Assembly (NCBI RefSeq): GCF_003121585.1
Contig: NZ_QEOO01000037.1
Location: forward strand, 186,001-250,000
DNA length: 64,000 nucleotides
From: Nocardioides speluncae
GTDB lineage: Bacteria; Actinomycetota; Actinomycetes; Propionibacteriales; Nocardioidaceae
Reading direction: 5' to 3'
The notes beneath the pieces are model-generated. The model made no database searches. It saw nothing but the letters and a program-made list of their open reading frames with translations, and was not told the origin of the DNA. Position numbers and translations under genes: made by a program. Positions 42,322 through 51,348 of this stretch are shown here, piece after piece (position 1 is the first letter of the stretch; the number at the start of each line of letters is the position of its first letter).

Positions 42322-42357
42322 AGCGGTTTGTTGTGAGTCAGGTCACAACGAACCGCT
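42322..42357. terminator. Long inverted repeat between the acyl-CoA synthetase and phosphatase genes
   Basis: AGCGGTTTGTTGTGA pairs with TCACAACGAACCGCT over 15 bp with one mismatch and a 6-nt loop. It follows the fadD-like gene on the minus strand and precedes the phosphatase start by 34 nt. It may be a terminator for the first or an operator for the second. Confidence 0.6.
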
Positions 42358-42382
42358 TCGGGCGTGGTGGCGCCCGTTCCAG

Positions 42383-42397
42383 TCCCACTCAGTGGAG
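42383..42397. promoter_or_regulatory. Copy of the shared 15-bp palindrome (site 9)
   Basis: TCCCA-CTCAG-TGGAG fits with one mismatch. It lies 3 nt after the fadD-like stop and 95 nt before the phosphatase start, so it is the least certain functional copy. Confidence 0.4.
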
Positions 42398-42400
42398 CAA

Positions 42401-44053
42401 TCAGACAGCGACCTCACGCCGGATGACCTTGCCGGTGGCGTTGCGAGGGAGCGGGCGGTCGGTGAAGCGCCACTGCGTCGGCACCTTGAAGTGGCCGAGC
42501 CGCTCGCCGACGAAGCCGCCCAGCTGCTCGGCGTCCAGCGGCGCCTCGGTGACGACCACCGCGGCCACCTCCTGGCCCAGGTCCTCGTGGGGTACGCCGA
42601 GGACGACGCACTCGCGGACCATCGGGTGCTCCATCAGCACGCCCTCGACCTCGGCGGGGTAGACGTTCTCGCCGCCACGGATGATCAGGTCCGAGCGCCG
42701 GCTGCTGAGCCGGACGCGGCCCTCGCGGACGATGCCGAGGTCACCGGTGTGCAGCCAGCGGTCGTCGCCGATCGCGCCGGCGGTCGCCGCGGGGTCGTTC
42801 CAGTAGCCCAGCATTGTGTAGGCGCTGCGGACGCAGATCTCGCCCTCGACGCCGTCTGGGACCGGCCGGTCCATCGCGTCGCGGACCTCCAGCTGGACGC
42901 CCACGATCGGGTAGCCCAGCGTGCCCGGATCCTCCTTCAGGTCCGCTGTCGTGGCCACCGAGACGGCAGTGGACGACTCCGTGAGGCCGTAGCTGTCGAC
43001 GAGGGCATTCGTCGCAAACGGCAGTCCGTTGCGGAGCCGCTCCTGGAAGGCGGTAGAGGATGGGGCCGAGGCGAGCGAGAACGCGGTCAGCGACGACAGG
43101 TCGTACGACGACAGGTCGCCGTGGGCGAGCAGCCGGTTGGCCATCGTCGGCACGGCGCCCCAGTTGGTGACCCGCTCGTCCTGGATCAGCCGAAGGACCC
43201 CGTCGACGTCGAACGCGCCGGTGTGCAGCGCGATCTTGCTGCCGTTGGCCAGCCGCGGGACGGCGAGGTTGTGCAGACTCGCGATGTGGAAGAGGGGGAG
43301 CACGAGCAGGTAGGTGCGGTCGCGGGGGTCGGTCGGGTCGCCGAACGCGGCGGCGAGCGCGTCGTTCATCCGGTGGTACTCGGCCACCGACAGCAGGTTC
43401 CTGTGCGAGTGCGTGGCGCCCTTGGGTCGGCCAGAGGTGCCGGAGGTGTAGAGGATGACGGCCGGGTCGTCCTCCGCGACGTCGCTGGTGGGCAGCGGCC
43501 CGTCCGGGTGGAGGCCGGCGAGGCGAGGGATGTCGCCCTCGATCGTGAGCACCCGTACGCCGCTGCCCTCGAGCTGGGCCGCGCGCTTGGCGTCGGCGAC
43601 GACCAGCGTCGGGGTGGCGTGCTGGAGGCCGTAGGCCAGTTCACGGGCGGACCACCAGGCGTTGTAGCCGACGGAGATCGCGCCGATCGAGACGGTCGCC
43701 CAGAACGTGACGATCCACTCCGGGGAGTTCGCGGCCGCGATGGCGACCCGGTCGCCCGGCTGCACGCCGTACTCCTCACGAAGTGCGCGGGCCAGTGATG
43801 CCACCTGCGCGGCGTGCTCGCCGAAGGTGAGCCGCGAGTCGGCGGTCACGATGTAGTCGCGGTCGCCGTGCTGGACGGACTCGGCCAGAAGCTCGTGCAT
43901 GGCCCGGCGCCGGTGGGTGAAGACCGGGAGCTTCGAACCCAGGACGTCGTCCTCGGCCAGCTCGAACGGGCCGCCGGGACCGGTGAGCTGCTCCTTCACG
44001 GCCCGCGCCATCGCGCGGGGATCCGTGCTATCCGTCATCTGGCCGGTTGTCAT
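42401..44053 (-). CDS. Acyl-CoA synthetase (FadD family)
   Basis: The 550-residue adenylate-forming enzyme activates a carboxylate to its CoA thioester. Core motifs are VILYTSGTSGRPKGATHSHRN (P-loop, about residues 200-220), SYGLTESST, WLHTGDLGIV, RSDLIIRGGENVYPAEVE and the catalytic Lys in RNATGKVIRREV. ATG 44053 follows AGGAGG by about 9 nt. The substrate is probably a steroid side-chain or ring acid (compare FadD17/FadD19/CasG); I cannot separate these. It is divergent from an SDR gene and shares a palindrome with it. Confidence 0.88.
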   Translation of the reverse strand: MTTGQMTDSTDPRAMARAVKEQLTGPGGPFELAEDDVLGSKLPVFTHRRRAMHELLAESVQHGDRDYIVTADSRLTFGEHAAQVASLARALREEYGVQPGDRVAIAAANSPEWIVTFWATVSIGAISVGYNAWWSARELAYGLQHATPTLVVADAKRAAQLEGSGVRVLTIEGDIPRLAGLHPDGPLPTSDVAEDDPAVILYTSGTSGRPKGATHSHRNLLSVAEYHRMNDALAAAFGDPTDPRDRTYLLVLPLFHIASLHNLAVPRLANGSKIALHTGAFDVDGVLRLIQDERVTNWGAVPTMANRLLAHGDLSSYDLSSLTAFSLASAPSSTAFQERLRNGLPFATNALVDSYGLTESSTAVSVATTADLKEDPGTLGYPIVGVQLEVRDAMDRPVPDGVEGEICVRSAYTMLGYWNDPAATAGAIGDDRWLHTGDLGIVREGRVRLSSRRSDLIIRGGENVYPAEVEGVLMEHPMVRECVVLGVPHEDLGQEVAAVVVTEAPLDAEQLGGFVGERLGHFKVPTQWRFTDRPLPRNATGKVIRREVAV

Positions 44054-44120
44054 GATGCAGATCCTCCTGGGTCGATTCTCGACCAACTCTCGCCTCAAGT
44101 GTGCGTCGGATGGGGACGAC

Positions 44121-44135
44121 TTCCGCTGACCGGGA
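44121..44135. promoter_or_regulatory. Copy of the shared 15-bp palindrome (site 10)
   Basis: TTCCG-CTGAC-CGGGA matches fully. It is 41 nt before the SDR at 44177 and 67 nt before the divergent fadD-like gene. Confidence 0.65.
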
Positions 44136-44176
44136 CCAAGCCGCGCTCTCCCGATCCGAACTCTGATCATGGCCAG

Positions 44177-44932
44177 ATGAATTCTTTGCAGGGCATGGTC
44201 GCGCTGGTGACCGGTGCCGGACAGGGCGTGGGTGAGGGCATTGCGCTGGCGCTGGCTGCTGAGGGTGTCGACGTGGCCGTGGTCGGCCGGACGCTGGCGA
44301 AGCTGGAGTCGACTTGTGCGGCGTTGCGGTCGCGCGGCGTCCGCGCGACGGCGTACGCGTGCGATGTCACTGACACCGCGGCGCTGCCGGGCCTGGTCGA
44401 AGCGGTGGTCGCCGACTTCGGGCGCCTCGACATCCTGGTCAACAACGCGTACGCCGGTGCGTTGGGGCCGCTGCTCACCATGAGCGACGCCGACTTCCGG
44501 AAGGGGTTCGAGTCGGCGCCGTTCGCGGCGTTCGCCCTGATGAAGGCGTGCCACCCGCACCTGAAGGGCGGCGGGTCGATCGTCAACCTGGTCACCTCCG
44601 CGATGGTGCGCTGGGACCCGACGACGTACGGCGCCTACGCGGCTGCGAAGAGCGCGCTGCGGTCGCTGACCCGTACCGTCGCCGTCGAGTGGGCACCCGA
44701 CGGGATCCGCGCCAACTCGATCGCCCCGCACGCGATGACGCCCGCGCTCGCCGGCTGGGCGAAGGCCCGGCCCGAAGAGGCGGCGGCGTTTGTCGCGAGC
44801 ATTCCGATGCGCCGGGTCGGAGACGCGGAGGCGGACATCGGGCGCGCCGTGGTCGCGCTCGTCGGACCCGACCTCAGCTACCTCACCGGCGCCACGATCC
44901 CGCTCGACGGTGGTCAGGCGTTCTTCGGCTGA
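44177..44932 (+). CDS. Short-chain dehydrogenase
   Basis: The 251-residue SDR has VALVTGAGQGVGEGIALALA, VVGRTLAKLES (NADP-type Arg), NNAYAG, catalytic Ser in NLVTSAMVRWDP and Tyr/Lys in YAAAKSAL. A steroid hydroxyl (position 7 or 12 in a bile acid, for example) is a plausible target. It stands alone, 155 nt before the ABC transporter operon. Confidence 0.82.
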   Translation: MNSLQGMVALVTGAGQGVGEGIALALAAEGVDVAVVGRTLAKLESTCAALRSRGVRATAYACDVTDTAALPGLVEAVVADFGRLDILVNNAYAGALGPLLTMSDADFRKGFESAPFAAFALMKACHPHLKGGGSIVNLVTSAMVRWDPTTYGAYAAAKSALRSLTRTVAVEWAPDGIRANSIAPHAMTPALAGWAKARPEEAAAFVASIPMRRVGDAEADIGRAVVALVGPDLSYLTGATIPLDGGQAFFG

Positions 44933-44986
44933 TGGGCCCCGTTGGCCGGAGCGTGGGCTCAGATGTGCCAGCGACGCCTGCTGAGG

Positions 44987-45001
44987 TTCCGGTCAGTGGG
45001 A
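44987..45001. promoter_or_regulatory. Copy of the shared 15-bp palindrome (site 11)
   Basis: TTCCG-GTCAG-TGGGA matches fully. It lies 86 nt before the first ABC permease gene and links the importer to the island's control. Confidence 0.6.
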
Positions 45002-45087
45002 TCGCCTCCGTTGTGGTGGCGGTCACTCGACCTAGCCTTCCTTATTCCGTCAGGACGAGAACGACTCAACCGAAGGGACGTCAGCTG

Positions 45088-46038
45088 ATGCGAAGGATCG
45101 CGTGGCGCGCCGGAGAGCTGCTGGGCGTGCTGTTCATCGTGAGCTTCGGCGTCTTCATGCTCGTCACCCTGATGCCCGGCGACCCGGCGGTGGCCATCCT
45201 CGGCGAGGGCCACCCGCCCGCCGAGTACGAGGCTCTCCGACACGAGCTCGGACTCAACGACCCGCTGCTCATCAGGTACTGGGACTGGCTGTCCTCGGCG
45301 GCCACCGGTGACCTCGGGCGCTCGCTCGTACCGCCGCAGTCCGACGTATCCGACCGCATCCTCGGGGCGCTCCCGGTCAGCGTCCAGCTCGCCGTGATGG
45401 GCCTGCTGATCGCGCTGGTCCTGGCTGTCCCGCTGGCCATGTGGTCGGCCGCTCACGCCGGCGGTGCCGTCGACCGGATGATCAGCGCCGGGATGTTCGC
45501 GACCCTCTCGGTGCCCTCGTTCCTCGCCGGGCTGCTGCTCATCATGATCTTCGCCAACGGGCTCGGGTGGTTCCCGCGTGCCCAGTGGGTGCGGATCGGC
45601 GAGGACCCTGTCGGCAACTTGCACCACGCCCTGCTCCCCGCGATCGTGATCGCGCTGATGGAGCTGGCGCTGTTCACCCGGATCCTGCGCAACGACCTGA
45701 TCGTGACGCTCAAGGAGGACTACATCCTCGCGGCCCGGGCCAAGGGCATGCCGCCCTGGCGGATCCTGGTCACCGACGCGCTGCGGCCCTCGTCGTTCTC
45801 GCTGGTGACCCTGATGGGCATCAGCCTGGGGCGGCTGGTCGGCAGCACCGTGATCGTGGAGTACCTCTTCGCCCTCCCCGGCATGGGCTCGATGATCGTC
45901 ACCGCCTCCGGCCAGGGCGACTTCCCGCTGGTGCAGGGCGCGGTGCTCGTCATCGCCCTTGTCTACGTCGTCGTCAACGCCGGTATCGATCTCTCGTATG
46001 GATACCTCGACCCGAGGACCCGCCGTGTTCATGCCTAG
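45088..46038 (+). CDS. ABC importer permease, Dpp/Opp B type
   Basis: The 316-residue membrane protein has an N-terminal segment LLGVLFIVSFGVFMLVTLMPGDPA, typical of DppB/OppB, about six membrane helices and the EAA loop DYILAARAKGMPPWRILVTDALRP. It pairs with the next gene to form the pore. This class imports peptides, nickel or other solutes through a binding lipoprotein. Steroid conjugates are inferred from context. AAGGGA precedes ATG 45088. Confidence 0.9.
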   Translation: MRRIAWRAGELLGVLFIVSFGVFMLVTLMPGDPAVAILGEGHPPAEYEALRHELGLNDPLLIRYWDWLSSAATGDLGRSLVPPQSDVSDRILGALPVSVQLAVMGLLIALVLAVPLAMWSAAHAGGAVDRMISAGMFATLSVPSFLAGLLLIMIFANGLGWFPRAQWVRIGEDPVGNLHHALLPAIVIALMELALFTRILRNDLIVTLKEDYILAARAKGMPPWRILVTDALRPSSFSLVTLMGISLGRLVGSTVIVEYLFALPGMGSMIVTASGQGDFPLVQGAVLVIALVYVVVNAGIDLSYGYLDPRTRRVHA

Positions 46039-47068
46039 TGAGAAGCGGGGGACCCGTACTCCGCACCGCACCCGGGACCTCGTGATCGGGGCGGTCCTGG
46101 CGACGGCCGGCCTCGGCCTCGCCGTCTTCGGCTGGAGCACGTCGCTGCTGGTGCTGGCTGGCAAGGCGGCGCTGGTCCTCGCCGGTCTCGTGCTGGTCCA
46201 CCAGGGGGTCTCGCGGGTCCTGCAGGCGCTCCGTGGGCGGCGTACCGACCTCATCTTCATCGTGAGCGTGGTCTGGCTGGTCGGACTGATCCTGCTCGCG
46301 CTGCTGGCTCCGCTGCTCCCGCTCGGCGAGCACAGCGACGTGGCGACGACCCTGCTGGAGCCCGCCAACATGGCGCCCCGGCTGCTGACCGATCACCCGC
46401 TCGGCACCAGCAGCCAGGGCCTGGACCTGCTGTCGAGGTCGCTGCACGGGGCACGGACCTCGCTGATGATCTCGCTGATGGCTGTCACCATCGGCACGCT
46501 CGTCGGCGGCTCGATCGGCGTCGTCGCCGGCTACTTCCGGCACGGCGTGGACAGCGTCGTCGGCGTCTTCACCAACGCGCTGCTCGCCGTGCCGCCGCTG
46601 ATCCTGCTGATCGCGCTGAGCACGGTCCTGGACCCGAGCCTGCGCAACATGGCACTGGCCCTGTCCCTGCTGACGATCCCCAGCATGGTCCGGCTGGCCC
46701 GCGCCAACACCATCGCCTTCGCTCAGCGGGAGTTCGTGATGGCGGCTCGCCTGATGGGCGCGAGCCGCTTCCGGGTGATGCTCCGCGAGCTGGTGCCGAA
46801 CGTGATCCTGCCGGTCGTCTCGATGGCCATCGTGATGATCTCCGCGCTGATCGTGGCCGAGGCGTCGCTGAGCTTCCTCGGCCTGGGCATCCAGCAGCCC
46901 GACCCCACCTGGGGGAACATGATCGCGGAGGGTGAGGGCGGCGCCATGGAGGACTACCCGCACATCGTGCTGGTGCCCGGCGCCTTCCTGTTCCTGACCG
47001 TCTTCTCCTTCAACCTGCTGGGCGAGAAGGCCCAGAAGCGATGGGACACGAGGAGTGCCAAGCTGTGA
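46025..47068 (+). CDS. ABC importer permease, Dpp/Opp C type
   Basis: The 347-residue protein has an unusual N-terminal region with extra membrane segments (VIGAVLATAGLGLAVFG, LVLAGKAALVLAGLVLV) before the common DppC core. The core includes HPLGTSSQGLDLLSRSLHGARTSLMISL and the EAA loop EFVMAARLMGASRFRVMLRELVPN. GTG 46025 is preferred because GAGGA lies 6 nt upstream; ATG 46031 is also possible. It overlaps the first permease by 14 nt. Confidence 0.88.
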   Translation: MFMPSEKRGTRTPHRTRDLVIGAVLATAGLGLAVFGWSTSLLVLAGKAALVLAGLVLVHQGVSRVLQALRGRRTDLIFIVSVVWLVGLILLALLAPLLPLGEHSDVATTLLEPANMAPRLLTDHPLGTSSQGLDLLSRSLHGARTSLMISLMAVTIGTLVGGSIGVVAGYFRHGVDSVVGVFTNALLAVPPLILLIALSTVLDPSLRNMALALSLLTIPSMVRLARANTIAFAQREFVMAARLMGASRFRVMLRELVPNVILPVVSMAIVMISALIVAEASLSFLGLGIQQPDPTWGNMIAEGEGGAMEDYPHIVLVPGAFLFLTVFSFNLLGEKAQKRWDTRSAKL

Positions 47069-48063
47069 ACATCCTCGAAGTGAACGACCTCCACACCGTC
47101 TTCACCACGCCCCGCGGCGTAATGCGCGCGGTCGACGGCGTCGCGCTGTCGCTACGGGCCGGGGAGACCCTCGGCATCGTGGGTGAGTCAGGCTCCGGCA
47201 AGTCCGTGCTCGGCCGCACGATCACGGGCCTGATCGCCGACAACGCGACGACGTCGGTCTCCGGCTCGGTGCGCATCGGCGGCCACGACATCCACGCGCT
47301 GACGCAGAAGGCCCGCCGCCGGCTCTGGGGCCCGGAGGTCGCGATGGTCTTCCAGGATCCGATGACCTCGCTCAACCCGGTCAAGCGGGTCAGCACTCAC
47401 CTCACCGAAGCGCTGCGCCTGCACCTCGGGCTCGGCCGCAAGGACGCCTACGAGCGGGCCATCGACCTGCTCCGCCAGGTCTTCATCCCGGACCCGACAC
47501 GGCGTATGACGCAGTACCCGCACGAGCTCTCAGGGGGCATGCGCCAGCGCGTCGTGATCGCGATGGCGCTGGCCTGCGACCCTAAGCTGCTGATCGCCGA
47601 CGAGCCGACCACGGCCCTCGACGTGACCGTGCAGCGGCAGATCCTCGACCTGCTCGCCGCCCTCGCCTCCGAGCGCAACATGGCGACGATCCTGATCAGC
47701 CACGACCTCGGCGCCGTCGAGGGCCGCACCGACCGCGTCGCCGTGATGTACGGCGGCCGCATCGTCGAGACGTCGGACACCGCCCGGGTCTTCGCGAATC
47801 CCGTCCACCCGTACGCCGAGGCGCTGCTCGCCTCGATCCCGCGGATCGGCGACGCCCCGCACACGGTGCTCCGGGCGATCGAGGGCGCGCCCCCGAACAT
47901 GCTGACGCTGCCCACCGGGTGCAGCTTCGCGCCGCGGTGCCGCTTCGCCACCGACCGGTGCCACGAGGAGCAGCCCGAGCTGCGGGAGCTGGCGGACAAG
48001 GGCACCACCCACGTGGGCGCCTGCCACTTCCCACTGCTGCCTGTCCACCAGGAGGTGAGCTGA
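47065..48063 (+). CDS. ABC importer ATPase, Dpp/Opp D type
   Basis: The 332-residue ATPase has Walker A GESGSGKSVL, the Q-loop FQDPMTSLNP, signature ELSGGMRQRV, Walker B LLIADEPTTALD and the oligopeptide-transporter C-terminal Cys region GCSFAPRCRFATDRC. GTG 47065 is chosen because GAGGAG lies 9 nt upstream; it overlaps the permease stop (GTGA). An ATG at 47041 is also in frame. Confidence 0.92.
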   Translation: MNILEVNDLHTVFTTPRGVMRAVDGVALSLRAGETLGIVGESGSGKSVLGRTITGLIADNATTSVSGSVRIGGHDIHALTQKARRRLWGPEVAMVFQDPMTSLNPVKRVSTHLTEALRLHLGLGRKDAYERAIDLLRQVFIPDPTRRMTQYPHELSGGMRQRVVIAMALACDPKLLIADEPTTALDVTVQRQILDLLAALASERNMATILISHDLGAVEGRTDRVAVMYGGRIVETSDTARVFANPVHPYAEALLASIPRIGDAPHTVLRAIEGAPPNMLTLPTGCSFAPRCRFATDRCHEEQPELRELADKGTTHVGACHFPLLPVHQEVS

Positions 48064-48064
48064 C

Positions 48065-49057
48065 ATGGCTGGAAGCGGAACCGCGCACATGCGCCCCGAC
48101 GTCGGGCCGGTGCTCTCGGTCGACCAGATGGTGGTGGAGTTCCCGGTCGGCCGCAAGCAGGTTGTACACGCCGTGTCCGGGCTAAACATCGACCTGCTGC
48201 CCGGAGAGACCCTCGGCATCCTCGGTGAGTCCGGGTGCGGCAAGTCGAGCGCCGGCCGGGCGGTCATGCAAGAGCCGCCGCCAACGTCCGGCTCGGTGCG
48301 CCTGGGAACCACGGAGCTGACCGGGCTGAAGACCCGCGACCTGCGCCGGGCCCGGTCGCGGATGCAGATGATCATGCAGGACCCGGTCTCCTCGCTGAAC
48401 CCGCGGCGCAAGGTGCGCGACCTGGTCGCCGAGGGGCTGGCGATCTGGGGCTTCGACGGGGCCGACAAGGACGCGGCGATCCGCGAGACGCTCGTCGCCG
48501 TCGGCCTGGACCCGGACGTGGTCTGGGACCGTCGCCCGCACGAGCTGTCCGGTGGCCAGTGCCAGCGGGTGTGCATCGCCCGAGCGCTGATGATGAACCC
48601 CGAGGTGCTGATCTGCGACGAGCCGGTCTCTGCGCTCGACGTCTCCGTCCAGGCGCAGATCCTCAACCTGCTCGAGAGGACCAAGGAGACCTACGACCTC
48701 TCCATGATCTTCATCGCCCACGACGTCTCGGTCGTGAAGAACATCAGCGACCGGGTGATGGTGCTCTATCTCGGCAAGACGTGCGAGGTGCTGCCGTCGG
48801 CGAACCTGCAGACCGCGGCCAGGCACCCCTACACCCGCACCTTGATCGCCTCGATCCCCGGCGGTGAGGAGATCGCGCCCGCGGACGTGTCTCTGTCGGC
48901 AGCGTCCACCGAGCTGCCCTCGCCGCTCAACCCGCCCTCGGGCTGCCGGTTCCGCACCCGCTGCCCGTTGGCCACGGACCAGTGCGCTGCCGAGGAGCCC
49001 GAGCTGCGGCCCGTCGGCGAAGGCCACTTCATCGCCTGCCACAACGTCGCCGTCTGA
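48065..49057 (+). CDS. ABC importer ATPase, Dpp/Opp F type
   Basis: The 330-residue ATPase has Walker A GESGCGKSSAG, Q-loop MQDPVSSLNP, signature ELSGGQCQRVC, Walker B LICDEPVSALD and the C-terminal GCRFRTRCPLATDQC. It forms a heterodimer with the previous ATPase. The stop overlaps the amidase start (TGATG), which ties the amidase to the importer. Confidence 0.92.
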   Translation: MAGSGTAHMRPDVGPVLSVDQMVVEFPVGRKQVVHAVSGLNIDLLPGETLGILGESGCGKSSAGRAVMQEPPPTSGSVRLGTTELTGLKTRDLRRARSRMQMIMQDPVSSLNPRRKVRDLVAEGLAIWGFDGADKDAAIRETLVAVGLDPDVVWDRRPHELSGGQCQRVCIARALMMNPEVLICDEPVSALDVSVQAQILNLLERTKETYDLSMIFIAHDVSVVKNISDRVMVLYLGKTCEVLPSANLQTAARHPYTRTLIASIPGGEEIAPADVSLSAASTELPSPLNPPSGCRFRTRCPLATDQCAAEEPELRPVGEGHFIACHNVAV

Positions 49058-50463
49058 TGGCGGAGCTGCCGGGCCTGCCGGACGCCACCGCGCTCGCCGA
49101 GCTGATCCGCAACGGCGAGATCAGTCCCCGCGAGGCCGTCGAGGACGCGATCGCCCGGATCGAGAAGCACAACCCAACCCTCAACGCCGTGATCGCGACG
49201 CGGTTCGAGGAAGCGCTGGCCGAGGTCGACGCGGGACTCCCGGACGGACCGCTGCGCGGCGTACCGGTGCTCGTCAAGGACCTGAGAATGGACGTCGCCG
49301 GGCTGCCCAGTACGCGTGGCAGTCGGCTCTTCGCCGACCACGTGCCCGACCGCGACTCCGAGCTGGTGGCGCGCTACAAGCGGGCCGGCATGGTCGTCCT
49401 CGGTACCACCAACAGTCCCGAGTTCGGCCTGAACGCCAGCACCGAGCCGCAGCTGCACGGGCCGACCCGGAACCCGCGGGACCACACCCGTTCGCCGGGT
49501 GGGTCGAGCGGCGGTTCCGCCGCGGCGGTCGCTGCCGGCCTGGTGCCGGTCGCGCACGCGAGTGACGGCGGCGGCTCGATCCGGATCCCAGCCTCGATGA
49601 ACGGTCTCTTCGGGCTCAAGCCCAGTCGCGGCCGGGTCACCCCGGCGCCGGCGCCCTCCACCCTCAGCGGGCCGTCCTCGGTGCACCATGCGCTGACGAC
49701 GACGGTCCGCGACAGCGCGCTGCTGCTGGACGTCGGCTCCGCACGCCTGGCCGGTACCGTCATCGGCGTACCGGCTCCGGCCGAGCCGTTCGCCGCCCTG
49801 GTCTCGCAGCCGCCGCGGCCGCTGCGGATCGGGCTCACGACCGGGTTCGCCGACGGCCCCGAGACGGACCCGGAGGTAGTGGCCGCCGTCGAGGACGCGG
49901 CACACCTGTGCGAATCGCTCGGCCACACCGTCGTCGCTGTCGAGGCGCCATGGGCACCGGGTGCGGTGGCGGCCGAGACCGCGCCGCTGATGGGTGTCGC
50001 CTTCACCACTGCGGTGCAGGACCGTCTGGCCGAGCTCGGCCGCGATCTTCGCGAGGACGACCTCGAGCCGTTCACCCGCGTGCTCTTCGACCACTACGGC
50101 TGCCTGCCCGCCACGGAGCTTTCCCGTGCGCTCAGCGCCGCCCAGCGCATCGGCTGGCAGGTGGGTGCCGTCTTCGACCAGTACGACGTCCTGCTGACGC
50201 CGACGTTGGCCCGCCGGGTGCCGCCCCTGGGGCTGCTCGACACCACCCGGCCCGAGTCGATCTACGAGCACGCCAGTGTGTTCTCGGCGTGGACCAGCGT
50301 CTTCAACACCACCGGCATGCCGGCTATGTCCGTGCCGCTCAGTGCCGACAGCGAAGGCCTTCCGATCGGCGTGCAGTTCGCCGCCGACCTCGGCCAGGAG
50401 GGGCTGCTGCTCGCCCTGGCCGGCCAGCTCGAGGCCGCGGCTCCCTGGACCCGCACGGTCTGA
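49057..50463 (+). CDS. Amidase-signature hydrolase coupled to the importer
   Basis: The 468-residue enzyme has the full Ser-cisSer-Lys triad: Lys74 (VLVKDL), Ser150 (SPGGSSGGSAA) and Ser174 (DGGGSIRIP). It hydrolyses an amide bond. There is no signal peptide, so it acts after uptake. Translational coupling to a peptide-type importer inside a steroid regulon suggests it removes an amide-linked group (for example glycine or taurine) from the imported molecule. Other amides cannot be excluded. Confidence 0.87.
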   Translation: MAELPGLPDATALAELIRNGEISPREAVEDAIARIEKHNPTLNAVIATRFEEALAEVDAGLPDGPLRGVPVLVKDLRMDVAGLPSTRGSRLFADHVPDRDSELVARYKRAGMVVLGTTNSPEFGLNASTEPQLHGPTRNPRDHTRSPGGSSGGSAAAVAAGLVPVAHASDGGGSIRIPASMNGLFGLKPSRGRVTPAPAPSTLSGPSSVHHALTTTVRDSALLLDVGSARLAGTVIGVPAPAEPFAALVSQPPRPLRIGLTTGFADGPETDPEVVAAVEDAAHLCESLGHTVVAVEAPWAPGAVAAETAPLMGVAFTTAVQDRLAELGRDLREDDLEPFTRVLFDHYGCLPATELSRALSAAQRIGWQVGAVFDQYDVLLTPTLARRVPPLGLLDTTRPESIYEHASVFSAWTSVFNTTGMPAMSVPLSADSEGLPIGVQFAADLGQEGLLLALAGQLEAAAPWTRTV

Positions 50464-50642
50464 ACTCGCGACGCGTCCGGATCTGCCGCAGTTCGGTCGG
50501 GTGGCATAGCGTCCGCTCGTGCCGCCGACAGGACGACGCCGTTGACGAACCGGCCTCGGGTGAGATCAGGTAGGCGACGGCTTCGGCAATCAGCACGGCC
50601 CGCCGCTGGATTCAGATACAGCGGACGGACGATGCTGGGTGA

Positions 50643-51167
50643 GTGGCGCTCGCGGTTTGCCTACTCTTCGACGCCCGGTCGGACCTCCTGATGCGGGAGT
50701 TGTGGTCGCGGCTCGAGGACGCGGGAGTCTCCACGCTGGCAACCCACACGCATGCCCGCCACTACCCGCACCTTTCCTATGCGGTGCTTCGTAGCTGGGA
50801 CTTGGCGCGGGTGCAGGAGGCGCTCGCCGCGCTCCCACCTGCAGAGCCCTTCCTGATGTCGTTCCACGGGTCGCTCGCGTTCCCGCGCGGCCGCGTTGCG
50901 CTCGCGCCGGCAATTGGCGCCGATGTGGCATTGCGCCAGTGGCGCATCGTCACCGCCCTTGAGGCCACCGGCGCGGAGCTGCACCGCAACTACGAGGCGG
51001 GCAAGTGGGTGCCGCACGTCTCGGTGGCCACGCGAGCCCAGGGCGCCAAACTGGCCACCGTCGTGAAGGCGATCGCGGACGTCCTGCCTTTGACAGTCCG
51101 GGTCGACCGGGCCGCACTCATCGACAGTGCCACCGGCCAAACCTGGCGGCTGCCGCACATCCCCTGA
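50643..51167 (+). CDS. 2H phosphoesterase (2'-5' RNA ligase-like) protein
   Basis: The 174-residue protein has the two His-x-Ser motifs of the family, PHLSYAV and PHVSVAT, about 85 residues apart. Members act on cyclic phosphodiesters or RNA ends. It lies 179 nt after the amidase without a palindrome copy. The GTG at 50643 is the first start of the fold. It is probably a bystander in the island. Confidence 0.8.
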   Translation: MALAVCLLFDARSDLLMRELWSRLEDAGVSTLATHTHARHYPHLSYAVLRSWDLARVQEALAALPPAEPFLMSFHGSLAFPRGRVALAPAIGADVALRQWRIVTALEATGAELHRNYEAGKWVPHVSVATRAQGAKLATVVKAIADVLPLTVRVDRAALIDSATGQTWRLPHIP

Positions 51168-51298
51168 GCCAAGCAATGTCGCGGTCGCTCTGTTGCTGCG
51201 CTCGCGGCGAGCGCCCTCGTCGAGCGCCGGTTCCGTCCGCTCGTGCCGCGATTCGGTCGGGCGGCAGTGACAGACGTGCGCGCCTTTGACGCACAAAC

Positions 51299-51330
51299 AA
51301 GCCCGGCCCCTCGTGAGAGGGGCCGGGCTT
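51299..51330 (-). terminator. Perfect hairpin with T-rich tail
   Basis: AAGCCCGGCCCCTC pairs with GAGGGGCCGGGCTT over 14 bp around GTGA. Read on the minus strand it is followed by TGTTTGTG. It ends the binding-protein gene at 51349 and can also stop readthrough from the left. Confidence 0.88.
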
Positions 51331-51348
51331 CTCTGTTGGCTTGCTAGA

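Noticed and set aside
42401..44731. 776-codon minus-strand frame suggesting a longer acyl-CoA synthetase
   Set aside because: The extra N-terminal part is the shadow of the SDR on the other strand; AGGAGG and family length support ATG 44053.
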